Origin: Croceibacterium aestuarii
GTDB lineage: Bacteria > Pseudomonadota > Alphaproteobacteria > Sphingomonadales > Sphingomonadaceae
Assembly (NCBI RefSeq): GCF_030657335.1
Contig: NZ_CP131039.1
Coordinates: forward strand, 2,930,501 to 2,994,500
Direction of reading: 5' to 3'
Length of the DNA: 64,000 nucleotides
The notes beneath the pieces were generated by a model. That model saw only the letters and a program-made list of their open reading frames with translations. It was not told the DNA's origin and searched no databases. A program made the translations under genes and the position numbers. Shown in pieces: positions 26,990 through 34,428 of this stretch (position 1 is its first letter; every line of letters begins with the position of its first letter).

Positions 26990-27035
26990 GCAAGCCCTCT
27001 TGCCTGAAGGGGAGAGAGCGAGACGCGAAGCCCGT

Positions 27036-27938
27036 TCATCGCAGCACCGTCCCTTGCGCAACCTTGTGTCCGCGCAGAAAGGCCGCGGCGTCCATCGGCG
27101 GCTTGCCCGCCGGCTGAACCAGTTCGGGGCGCAGCGCGGCATTGCCGCAGGCGATGGTCAGCCGGTCGTCGAGCACCGCGCCGGTGGCTCCATTGGCACC
27201 GATGACATGCGCGCGCAGCACCTTCACCCGCTCGCTGCCCAGCTCGAACCACGATCCGGGAAAGGGGGCGAAGGCGCGCACTTCGCGCTCGAGCAGTTCG
27301 GCCGGCTTGCGCCAGTCGATGCGCGCTTCCGCCTTGTCGATCTTGGCGGCATAGGTCGCACCCGGCGGTTGCGGTTCGGCCTTGAGCTCGCCGAGTTGAT
27401 CCACGGTCTGGACCAGCAGGTGGGCGCCGATCTCGGCGAGTTCGTCGTGGAGCTCGCCGGCGGTCTTGTCCTCGATCGGAACCCGGGCGCTCGCCAGCAT
27501 CGGGCCGGTGTCGAGGCCTTCCTCCATCTGCATGATGGTCACCCCGGTGACGTGATCGCCGGCCAGGATGGCCCGCTGGATCGGCGCCGCCCCGCGCCAG
27601 CGCGGCAGCAGGCTGGCGTGGACGTTGAGACAGCCGTGCACCGGCCCTTCCAGGACCGCTTTGGGCAGAATCAGGCCATAGGCGACGACCACGCCCAGCT
27701 CCGCCTCGTGGGCAAGGAAATCGGCCTGGGTGTCGAGATCGCGCAGCGAATGCGGATGGCAGACGGGAACCCCCATTGCTTCCGCCGCGACGTGGACGGG
27801 GGACTTGCGCTCCTGCTTGCCGCGTCCCGCGGGACGCGGCGGCTGGGTGTAGGCGGCCACGATATCGTGCCCGGCTTCGTGCAACGCACGAAGGGTCGGC
27901 ACGGAAAAGTCCGGCGTTCCCATGAAGACGATGCGCAT
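27036..27938 (-). CDS. fmt: Methionyl-tRNA formyltransferase
   Basis: Fmt formylates initiator Met-tRNA from 10-formyl-THF. The 300-residue protein has [11 protein letters not shown] at the N terminus and the catalytic signature [18 protein letters not shown] near residue 107, which includes the Asn-His pair. [15 protein letters not shown] near 135 follows, and then a C-terminal OB-like domain. ATG at 27938 is used, as the upstream open sequence is a repeat. It is co-oriented with truA and divergent from recR. The deformylase gene def is 1.2 kb away on the other strand. Confidence 0.96.
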   Translation of the reverse strand: MRIVFMGTPDFSVPTLRALHEAGHDIVAAYTQPPRPAGRGKQERKSPVHVAAEAMGVPVCHPHSLRDLDTQADFLAHEAELGVVVAYGLILPKAVLEGPVHGCLNVHASLLPRWRGAAPIQRAILAGDHVTGVTIMQMEEGLDTGPMLASARVPIEDKTAGELHDELAEIGAHLLVQTVDQLGELKAEPQPPGATYAAKIDKAEARIDWRKPAELLEREVRAFAPFPGSWFELGSERVKVLRAHVIGANGATGAVLDDRLTIACGNAALRPELVQPAGKPPMDAAAFLRGHKVAQGTVLR

Positions 27939-27951
27939 AGTGCCGAATTCC

Positions 27952-28020
27952 ATTCGCCCTGGCCTGTCGAAGGGCGCCAGAGCGGCGCAAGCGGGCTTCG
28001 ACAAGCTCAGCGCGAGCGGA
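27952..28020. repeat. Intergenic REP-like repeat, copy 1 (fmt-recR gap)
   Basis: The divergent fmt-recR gap holds CGCCCT ... AGGGCG (27955-27976), a hairpin enclosing CTGTCGA. About 20 bases on comes CTTCGACAAGCTCAG. This is the same CTGTCGAAG / CTTCGACARGCTCA pair seen at 50187-50264 and 51761-51840. Such sequences are widely dispersed in proteobacteria. No gene is present. Confidence 0.7.
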
Positions 28021-28033
28021 TAAGGGGCTCGTC

Positions 28034-28630
28034 ATGGCATCGCAAGAGATCGAGACTCTGGCATCCGCCCTCGCCCGCCTGCCCGGCCTCGGCCCGCGCA
28101 GCGCGCGGCGCGCGGTGCTGTGGCTGGTCAAGCGGCGCGAGACTTCGCTGGTGCAACTGGTCGAGGCGCTCGCCGCGGTGCAGGACACGCTGGTCGAATG
28201 CGAGATCTGCGGCAACGTCGATACCCGCAACCCCTGCGGCATCTGCGCCGACCACCGGCGCGATCCCCGCCAGCTCTGCGTGGTCGAGGAAGTCGCCGAC
28301 CTGTGGGCGCTCGACCGGGCCAAGCTGTTCACCGGCCGCTACCATGTGCTCGGCGGACGGCTCTCGGCGCTCGAAGGGGTGCGGCCCGAGGATCTGGGCA
28401 TCGGCACGCTGATCGAACGCATCGCCGCCGGGGGCATCGACGAGGTCGTGCTGGCGATGAACGCCACGCTCGAAGGCCAGACCACCGCGCATTACATAGC
28501 CGAGCGGCTCGGCGACTACCCGGTGCGCATCACCCAGCTCGCCCACGGCCTGCCGGTCGGCGGCGAGCTCGACTATCTCGACGAAGGCACGCTCGCGCAG
28601 GCGCTCAGGGCGCGGAGGCCGATGGGCTAG
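28034..28630 (+). CDS. recR: Recombination mediator protein RecR
   Basis: RecR works with RecF and RecO to load RecA on gapped DNA. It has 198 residues. A helix-hairpin-helix [17 protein letters not shown] lies at the N terminus, the four-Cys zinc motif CEIC...CGIC at about 56-70, and a Toprim domain with [11 protein letters not shown] and [16 protein letters not shown]. The C-terminal [22 protein letters not shown] is the standard ending. In many bacteria dnaX and a YbaB gene precede recR; neither is here. Confidence 0.97.
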   Translation: MASQEIETLASALARLPGLGPRSARRAVLWLVKRRETSLVQLVEALAAVQDTLVECEICGNVDTRNPCGICADHRRDPRQLCVVEEVADLWALDRAKLFTGRYHVLGGRLSALEGVRPEDLGIGTLIERIAAGGIDEVVLAMNATLEGQTTAHYIAERLGDYPVRITQLAHGLPVGGELDYLDEGTLAQALRARRPMG

Positions 28631-28631
28631 G

Positions 28632-29012
28632 TCAGGCCTGTTCGAGGATGGTTTCGGTGTGCAGCGCGCATTTCCACTCGCTGCCGTCCCTGACCCAGGT
28701 CGTGCTGTCGGCGCAGGCCAGGTCCATCGGGCCGTCCTTCATCTCGCCGGTCTGACGGACCTTGTAGGCGACGATGGCGGTGTCTTCGGCCGGGAACACG
28801 ACCTCCACGTCCGAGAAATCGAAGGCGTCGAGCCGCCACTTCCCGTCCTGCATCATGCCTCGGTACTTGTCCGGATCGATGCGCATCGCGCCGCTCGGGC
28901 CGACAATCAGGCAGTCGTCGGCGATCATGGCCGAGGCGGTACCGACGTCCTTGTCGACCAGGGCGCGCCAGAAATCGCGCTCGAGCCGTTCGATGGTTGC
29001 GCTGTCAGGCAT
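28632..29012 (-). CDS. NTF2-like / SnoaL-type small protein
   Basis: A 126-residue protein with the NTF2-like pattern: an N-terminal helix ERLERDFWRALVDKD, MIADDCLIVGPSG, a middle helix, and strands VEVVFPAEDTAIVAYKV and STTWVRDGSEWKCALHTET. The family includes enzymes and simple binding proteins, so no reaction can be given. It converges on recR with one base between the stop codons. There is no signal peptide. Confidence 0.75.
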   Translation of the reverse strand: MPDSATIERLERDFWRALVDKDVGTASAMIADDCLIVGPSGAMRIDPDKYRGMMQDGKWRLDAFDFSDVEVVFPAEDTAIVAYKVRQTGEMKDGPMDLACADSTTWVRDGSEWKCALHTETILEQA

Positions 29013-29131
29013 CGCTTGTCTCCTTCTCGAAGGAAAATGCTACCCAAGAAGAATGCGCCGACGCGAAAAGCTGTTCCGCCAGTTGCCGCGTTCACTTGTC
29101 GTTCGCGCGCGAAGTGCCTATTTTCCCGCCC

Positions 29132-29698
29132 ATGGCCATCCGTGAAATTCTCGAAGTGCCGGATCCCCGGCTCAAAACCGTATCCACCCGCGTCGAAACC
29201 TTCGACGCGGCGCTCAAGACGCTCGTCGACGACATGTTCGAGACGATGTACGCCGCTGACGGCATCGGTCTCGCGGCGATCCAGGTCGGCGAGCCGCTGC
29301 GGCTGCTCGTCATCGACTTGCAGGAGCCGGACGAGGATGCCGAGCCGGTGCCTTGCGAGCATGACGGCCACGCCCATACCCACCAGCCGGTCAAGAACGA
29401 TCCGCGGGTGTTCGTGAACCCGGAAATCCTCGACCCGTCCGACGACCTCAAGACCTACCAGGAAGGCTGCCTCTCGGTCCCCGAGATCTATGCCGACGTC
29501 GACCGCCCGGCGCGCTGCCGGGTGCGCTGGCAGGACCTCGAGGGCAAGGTCCACGAAGAGGACATGGAAGGCATGATGGCGGTCTGCATCCAGCACGAGA
29601 TGGACCACCTCGAAGGCGTGCTGTTCATCGACCACCTGAGCCGGCTCAAGCGGCAGATGGCGCTCAAGAAGCTCGAGAAGCTGCGCAAGGCGGCCTGA
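29132..29698 (+). CDS. def: Peptide deformylase
   Basis: Removes the N-formyl group from nascent proteins using Fe(II). The 188-residue protein has all three motifs: GIGLAAIQVG near residue 46, EGCLSVP near 111 with the Cys ligand, and QHEMDHLEG near 152 with the HExxH metal site. Between motifs 1 and 2 is an acidic and His-rich insert (CEHDGHAHTHQP) seen in alphaproteobacterial enzymes. The ATG at 29132 is chosen because the domain starts there. Confidence 0.96.
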   Translation: MAIREILEVPDPRLKTVSTRVETFDAALKTLVDDMFETMYAADGIGLAAIQVGEPLRLLVIDLQEPDEDAEPVPCEHDGHAHTHQPVKNDPRVFVNPEILDPSDDLKTYQEGCLSVPEIYADVDRPARCRVRWQDLEGKVHEEDMEGMMAVCIQHEMDHLEGVLFIDHLSRLKRQMALKKLEKLRKAA

Positions 29699-30010
29699 GC
29701 CACCTCGCGCCTGAGTTACCTCGCCCCCGGGCCTGAAAAGCCCTTTCCTACAGGCATTCGTTTGCTGCATGGTCCCGGCGATGCCGCTTCGTACCCGCCC
29801 TCCACTTCCGCCTTGCGCCGATGCGCGCCGCGAGGTGAGTGTCGCGCGATATTTTTCCGGGCCCCCCGTGAGTAACCCTGCGATAGTCAGAGCTTTCGCC
29901 GGCAAGTCTTTGAAAATACGGCAGTTCTTGGTTTTAGCCCAGGTTTACTGGTGTAACTTCAGTCACCCTGCCCTGAGCATTGAGGCAGGCGCTGACGCGC
30001 GACGTCTGGC
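29699..30010. other. Gene-free stretch of 312 bases between def and the anti-sigma gene
   Basis: I see no credible gene here. A short GGGC-loop-GCCC hairpin near 29728-29744 followed by TTT may end the def transcript weakly. From about 29885 to 29990 the sequence is less GC-rich than its surroundings. On the minus strand, bases 30013 down to 29934 can be read as about 27 residues of protein-like sequence just past the anti-sigma stop, as discussed under findings. Confidence 0.5.
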
Positions 30011-30706
30011 CTAGCGCCACCCCTTCTCCTTCGCCGCCGCCTCGGCCGCCGCGTCGAACGCCGGGCCCGCCGCCATGTCCTGCGCCCTCGCCAGCAGGTC
30101 GGCGTTTTCCGCCCCGGCCATCTGGTAGTCGGTGCCGCTCTGCACATGGCCCGGGCCTCTGAATTCGAGCTTCCAGCCGGTGTCGTCGCGGCAGGCGATG
30201 CCGCTTTGCGCGGCGGCGCTGAAGGCGCGGCAATAGTCGCCGTCCCTGTCGCGGAAGCTAACCAGCACCCTGACCCGCGCATCGTCGCCCTGCGTCGCCA
30301 CCAGCTGCCCGTCGAGCGCGGAGGCGACATCCGGCCCGGCATAGCCTTCGGGCAGCGAGCCGCCGCGGGGCAGGAACACCGCGAGCGCGAGCGAAGCGGC
30401 CAGGGCCGGGCCGGCGATCCAAGCCCAACGCGGAATGCCGCGCCTCGCCTCGCGGCGCTGCCGGGCGGCCGCGATGTCCGCCACCCTCGCCTCGCCGCCG
30501 CCGAGCATCTGCGTGAGACGATCTGGCACCGGCGCGTCGAGGACCGGGGCGAAATGCGCGCCCAGCTTGGCCTTGAGCTCGTTGTGACGCCGCAGCTGTT
30601 CCGCAAGCGCCGCGTCCTGCGCGACTTCGGCGGCGACCTCGGCGCGGCGCGGCTCGGCCAGTTCGCCGTCGGCAAAGGCGGCCAGCTCCTCGGGCGTCAC
30701 GCTCAT
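30011..30706 (-). CDS. Anti-sigma factor, single-span membrane protein
   Basis: 231 residues. The N-terminal cytosolic part has the zinc-less anti-sigma pattern LAAFADGELAEPRRAEVAAE and helical repeats to about residue 90. One membrane helix (WAWIAGPALAASLALAVFL) lies at about 94-112, and a periplasmic domain of about 118 residues contains two Cys (DYCRAF, GIACRDD). Its ATG overlaps the sigma-factor stop as ATGA, so it is made with the factor it should restrain. The signal sensed is unknown. Confidence 0.86.
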   Translation of the reverse strand: MSVTPEELAAFADGELAEPRRAEVAAEVAQDAALAEQLRRHNELKAKLGAHFAPVLDAPVPDRLTQMLGGGEARVADIAAARQRREARRGIPRWAWIAGPALAASLALAVFLPRGGSLPEGYAGPDVASALDGQLVATQGDDARVRVLVSFRDRDGDYCRAFSAAAQSGIACRDDTGWKLEFRGPGHVQSGTDYQMAGAENADLLARAQDMAAGPAFDAAAEAAAKEKGWR

Positions 30707-31248
30707 GGTGCCTCTCCCAGTTTGGCGAGAAGCGCATCGCGCCCGCGCACCAGCCGCGAATTGAGCGTGCCGACCGGGCAATCGACGATCTCCGCCGCCT
30801 CCTTGTAGGCATAGCCCTCGACCATCACCAGCAGCACCGCCTCGCGCTGTTCGTCGGGCAAGGTGCGCAGCGCAGCGTCGATGTCGCCCAGCACCACCGC
30901 GGCCTCCTGCGCGCCGTCGCCGCCAACGCCGAGCCCGGCTTCCTCCGCCACGAACGTTTCGCCCCGGCGGGTACGGGCGCGGCTCTCGTCGATCCAGATG
31001 TTTCGCATCATCTTCATCATCCAGCTATCGAGGCGCGTGCCCGGTTGCCACTGCTCGCGCTTCGTCAGCGCGCGTTCAACGGTCGCCTGGCACAAATCGT
31101 CGCCGTCGGCCGGGTGACGCGCAAGGCCCATGGCGAAGCGCCGCAAGCGCGGCAGCAACGCCAGGACTCCTTGCTCGAAACCGTCGTCAGCTATGGTCGC
31201 CTCGTTGGTTGCATGGATTAAACGGATGGGCCCGCGCGTTTCATCCAC
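30703..31248 (-). CDS. ECF-type RNA polymerase sigma factor
   Basis: 181 residues. Region 2 shows LRRFAMGLARHPADGDDLCQATVERAL and WMMKMMRNIWIDESR, and region 4 shows LPDEQREAVLLVMVEGYAYKEAAEIVDCPVGTLNSRLVRGRDAL. The weakly conserved linker has an acidic Gly-rich stretch. It is followed by an overlapping membrane anti-sigma gene. The start is only 30 bases from the divergent protease start, so one of the two promoters must lie inside a coding region. No GGAAC-type autoregulatory box was found in the gap. Confidence 0.93.
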   Translation of the reverse strand: MDETRGPIRLIHATNEATIADDGFEQGVLALLPRLRRFAMGLARHPADGDDLCQATVERALTKREQWQPGTRLDSWMMKMMRNIWIDESRARTRRGETFVAEEAGLGVGGDGAQEAAVVLGDIDAALRTLPDEQREAVLLVMVEGYAYKEAAEIVDCPVGTLNSRLVRGRDALLAKLGEAP

Positions 31249-31278
31249 GCTTAAGGTAAAATCTCAAGAGAATAGCCG

Positions 31279-32499
31279 ATGCGCATGTTTCGTCCCGCCC
31301 TGCTCGCCCTCGCGCTGCTCGCCCCGGCGCTGCCAGCCGCGGCGCAGCTGGCTTTGCCGGGCGTGCGCTTGCCGCCGGTGCCGCCAGCGGGCGATGCGAT
31401 CGGGCGCACGCTCGACCAAACGACCGAAACCCTGCGCGAAACTGCCGACCAGCTGCTCGATTTGCGTCAGGCCCGGATCGACCGCTTGCTGCGGCGTGAG
31501 CGCGACTCGGTCGAGGCCGATGCGCGCGGCGCACCGGCGCGGCGCGGCGAACTGCTGCTGCTCGATCCCGATGCGGCCACGCTCGAGGCGGCAAAAGCGG
31601 TCGGGTTCGCGCTCATCACACGCGACCGGCTCGGCGCGCTCGGGCTCGAAGTCGCACGGCTGCAATTGCCCAGGGGCGTCAAGCTGGCCGCTGCCGAGGC
31701 GCTGCTGAGCAAGGCCGCGCCCGAGGCCGAGATCGCCCCCGACAATATCTACTTCGAATCCGGTGCCGCGCTCGCCGCATGGGCGGCGGCCAGCGCGAGC
31801 GCGGATGCGATCGCCACCACCGTCGGTATGATCGACGGCGCCCCGGGCAAGGGCGCCGCCGTCGCCGCGCAGCGTGGATTCGCCAGGGGTGCGCCCTACG
31901 CCAGCGACCACGGCAGCGCGGTCGCCTCGCTGCTTGCCCGCGCCGGAGTGCGCCGCGTCCTGGCCGCCGACGTCTATGGCAAGGATCCGGCGGGCGGAAA
32001 CGCGCTGGCCATCGCCCGCGCGCTAGACTGGCTGGCGGGAAGCGGCGCGAAGGTGGCGACGATCAGCCTGGTCGGCCCGAACAACGCGGTGCTCGCCAAA
32101 GCCATCGCCGGGGCAAGCCGTGCCGGGCTGGTGGTGGTCGCCGCGGTCGGCAACGACGGCCCTGCCGCGCCGCCCTCCTACCCCGCCTCCTATCCCGGGG
32201 TCGTCGCGGTCACCGCCGTCGACGGCCGCGCCCGGCCGCTGATCGAAGCCGGCCGCGCGCTGCACCTCGATTACGCCGCGCCCGGCGCCGATATCCGCGC
32301 CGCCACTCGCAGCGGCCGGAACAAAAGCGTGCGCGGCACCTCGTTCGCCACCCCGCTCGTCGCCGCCCGGCTCGCCGCGGCGCTCGACGCCGGCGGCGAC
32401 TGGCGCGCCCGGCTCGACCGCGAGGCTGAAGACCTCGGCCCGCGCGGGGCGGACAAGCAGTACGGCCGCGGCCTGCTGTGCCGTAGCTGCGGCAAGTGA
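31279..32499 (+). CDS. Secreted S8 family serine protease (subtilase)
   Basis: A 406-residue exported subtilase. It has a signal peptide (FRPALLALALLAPALPAAAQ), a prodomain-like helical region with a possible coiled coil (TLDQTTETLRETADQLLDLRQ), and then a catalytic domain. Asp186 lies in VGMIDGAPG, His211 in SDHGSAVASLL, the oxyanion Asn292 in AVGNDGP, and Ser355 in GTSFATPLVAA. It faces the sigma / anti-sigma pair, which suggests control by that sigma factor or a role in signalling to the anti-sigma periplasmic domain; this is inferred from position only. Confidence 0.9.
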   Translation: MRMFRPALLALALLAPALPAAAQLALPGVRLPPVPPAGDAIGRTLDQTTETLRETADQLLDLRQARIDRLLRRERDSVEADARGAPARRGELLLLDPDAATLEAAKAVGFALITRDRLGALGLEVARLQLPRGVKLAAAEALLSKAAPEAEIAPDNIYFESGAALAAWAAASASADAIATTVGMIDGAPGKGAAVAAQRGFARGAPYASDHGSAVASLLARAGVRRVLAADVYGKDPAGGNALAIARALDWLAGSGAKVATISLVGPNNAVLAKAIAGASRAGLVVVAAVGNDGPAAPPSYPASYPGVVAVTAVDGRARPLIEAGRALHLDYAAPGADIRAATRSGRNKSVRGTSFATPLVAARLAAALDAGGDWRARLDREAEDLGPRGADKQYGRGLLCRSCGK

Positions 32500-32600
32500 C
32501 GCGAAAAATCGCCGGCGCCGTGAATTAAACGGCGCGCGGCATCCGTTTTCCTTGCGAGCCGGCGGGATTTCCCACCGGCGATGCGACAAGGAGAACAGCC

Positions 32601-33455
32601 ATGAAGTCCCTTCTGATTGCCGGCGCCGCGATGGCGCTGATCTCGATCCCCGCGCAGGCCCAGCTCCTGGGCGGCAGCGGCGGGGGCACGCTTGGCGGCA
32701 CGCTCGGCGGAACCGGCGCGATCGGCCTGCCCTCGCTGCCGAGCGCGCCCGACCTGCCCAATCCGACCTCCGACCTGCCTTCTGCCCGCGGCACGCTCGA
32801 CGGTGCTGCCAGCGGCCACGGCTCGGCCAGGGCCGACCGCAAGAGCGGCAAGGTCCACGCCAATGGTGGCGGCAGCGCCAACGGCGCAGGGACGCTGACC
32901 GGCCCGCTGCTCGACGCTTCGGGTAACGGATCGGCTTCGGGCGAGGGCTCCGCTTCGGCCCAGCTGGTCGGTACCGATACCGTGCGTTCGGCCGCACAGT
33001 CGGCCCGCGCGGCCGGCACCCAGACCGCACAGCAGGCGCGCGGTACGGCCGCCGGTGCGGTCGGTACGGCCCGCTCGGCAGCCGGTAGCGCGGCCGCCCT
33101 CGCCGGCTCGGCTTCGGGCAGCGCCCAGGGTGCGGCCGGCGGTGCCGCCTCGGCCGCCTACAGTTCGCTCGCCGTGGCCGGCAGCGCCGCCGCCAGCGGC
33201 TCCGGCGCCTTCGCCGTCGACAAGGGCATGCCGGTGCTGGCGCCCGACGGCAGCAAGATCGGCAAGGTCCGCCAGGTCGTCGCGGATTCGCAGGGCCGCG
33301 TGCAGCAGCTGCTGGTCAAGGTCGATGGCAAGAAGGCCCTGATCCCCGCCGGCAATTTCTCCGGCAGTGGCAATGCCGTCGTCTCGGCGATGGGCGAAGG
33401 CTCGATCAAGAGCCTTGCCGACCAGCAGGACGAAACGGGCGCGAACGCCGGCTAA
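32601..33455 (+). CDS. Secreted Gly/Ala/Ser-rich protein with PRC-barrel-like C terminus
   Basis: 284 residues. A signal peptide (LLIAGAAMALISIPAQAQ) is followed by about 170 residues of low complexity rich in Gly, Ala and Ser, with repeats such as GGTLGG and SARAAGTQTAQQARG. A folded-looking end (residues about 208-270: KGMPVLAPDGSKIGKVRQVV, QLLVKVDGKKALIPAG) resembles a PRC-barrel or YlmC-like strand pattern. An AAGGAG site precedes the ATG and a strong terminator follows, so it is a single-gene transcript. The function is unknown; a surface or biofilm-matrix protein is a guess. Confidence 0.72.
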   Translation: MKSLLIAGAAMALISIPAQAQLLGGSGGGTLGGTLGGTGAIGLPSLPSAPDLPNPTSDLPSARGTLDGAASGHGSARADRKSGKVHANGGGSANGAGTLTGPLLDASGNGSASGEGSASAQLVGTDTVRSAAQSARAAGTQTAQQARGTAAGAVGTARSAAGSAAALAGSASGSAQGAAGGAASAAYSSLAVAGSAAASGSGAFAVDKGMPVLAPDGSKIGKVRQVVADSQGRVQQLLVKVDGKKALIPAGNFSGSGNAVVSAMGEGSIKSLADQQDETGANAG

Positions 33456-33482
33456 CCCCCCACGGCACGCTCGTTTCGCGGC

Positions 33483-33520
33483 GCCCGGCAGGACATCTCC
33501 TCCCTGCCGGGCGTCTTTTT
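33483..33520 (+). terminator. Strong Rho-independent terminator after the PRC-like gene
   Basis: A perfect 10-bp stem (GCCCGGCAGG at 33483-33492, CCTGCCGGGC at 33503-33512) with a 10-base loop is followed by GTC and five T. It stands 28 bases after the stop codon and ends transcription before the converging Usp gene. Confidence 0.92.
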
Positions 33521-33530
33521 CGCGCCGGGC

Positions 33531-34349
33531 TCAGTTGGCCATCAGCAGCGGCGCAGGCGGATTGGACAACATGTCGCGGGTCACCCCGCCAAGCAGGGTT
33601 TCCAGCATCCGGCTATGGCCATAGGCGCCCATGACCACGAGCCCGGCGTTGCGGGCCCGCGCCGCTTCGCGCAGCTGCCCGGGCACTTCCTTGCGTGTGG
33701 TCCAAGGAAGGCGGACTATCTCGCAGTCGATCCCGTGGCGCGCCAGATATTCGGCCCCCTGCACGGGGGGCAGGTCGACTTCCTCGCCTTGGGTCTCGCC
33801 GTCGCCGACGGTGGCCAGCGTCACGCTCTCGGCCAATGCCAGCAGCGGGACGGCAGCGCGCAGCGCGCGCGAGGACTCGACCGACCCGTTCCAGCAGACA
33901 AGCGCCGGCGCATCGCATCGCAGCCCCGGGCAGCCCTCCGGCACGGCAAGCACGGGAACGCGGGCGTGGATCACCAGCGCACCGGCCAGCCACGAGGGTG
34001 CCGCCGCGTTCTTCGGCGCGCCTGCCCCGACCACCACGACATCGCTCAGCGCCGCGAATTCCTGCAACACGCTGTCGCCCAGCCCGATCCGGTCGTCCCA
34101 TTCCCAGCGAACGTCTTCCGCCGCGAGCCTGACTTGCAACTTCGCGCGGAAAGCCTCGGCCCGCTCGCGCACGACCTGGGCCATTTCTGCCGACAAAATG
34201 CCGTCGACGTCCCAGGACATCGCGAAATCGAGCGACACCGCCTGGAGACAGGTCAAATGGCCGTCGAAGGCTCGCACCAGGTCGAGAGCGACCTGCAGGC
34301 GGACATCGAACGCGTCGTCATCGCGAGCATGGAGCAGTATCGATCGCAT
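33531..34349 (-). CDS. Universal stress protein with two Usp domains
   Basis: 272 residues forming a tandem Usp. The first half begins SILLHARDDDAFDVRLQVAL and includes DVVVVGAGAP near residue 105. The second half begins ALVCWNGSVESSRALRAAV and ends VVMGAYGHSRMLETLLGGVTR, whose G-2X-G-9X-G spacing is the ATP-binding type. Such proteins are induced in stress and growth arrest. It stands alone between converging and co-oriented genes. The ATG at 34349 starts directly with the first Usp strand. Confidence 0.9.
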   Translation of the reverse strand: MRSILLHARDDDAFDVRLQVALDLVRAFDGHLTCLQAVSLDFAMSWDVDGILSAEMAQVVRERAEAFRAKLQVRLAAEDVRWEWDDRIGLGDSVLQEFAALSDVVVVGAGAPKNAAAPSWLAGALVIHARVPVLAVPEGCPGLRCDAPALVCWNGSVESSRALRAAVPLLALAESVTLATVGDGETQGEEVDLPPVQGAEYLARHGIDCEIVRLPWTTRKEVPGQLREAARARNAGLVVMGAYGHSRMLETLLGGVTRDMLSNPPAPLLMAN

Positions 34350-34428
34350 TTGCGCCTCCCAGGAACAAGCGCGGCGGATATCCTCCACGCGAGGGGTGCG
34401 TGCATTGATGGCGGTCAAAGGTGCGAGT

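Noticed and set aside
29769-30014. Small plus-strand open frame in the def / anti-sigma gap
   Set aside because: There is no ribosome-binding site or recognisable domain, and its composition does not resemble the neighbouring genes.
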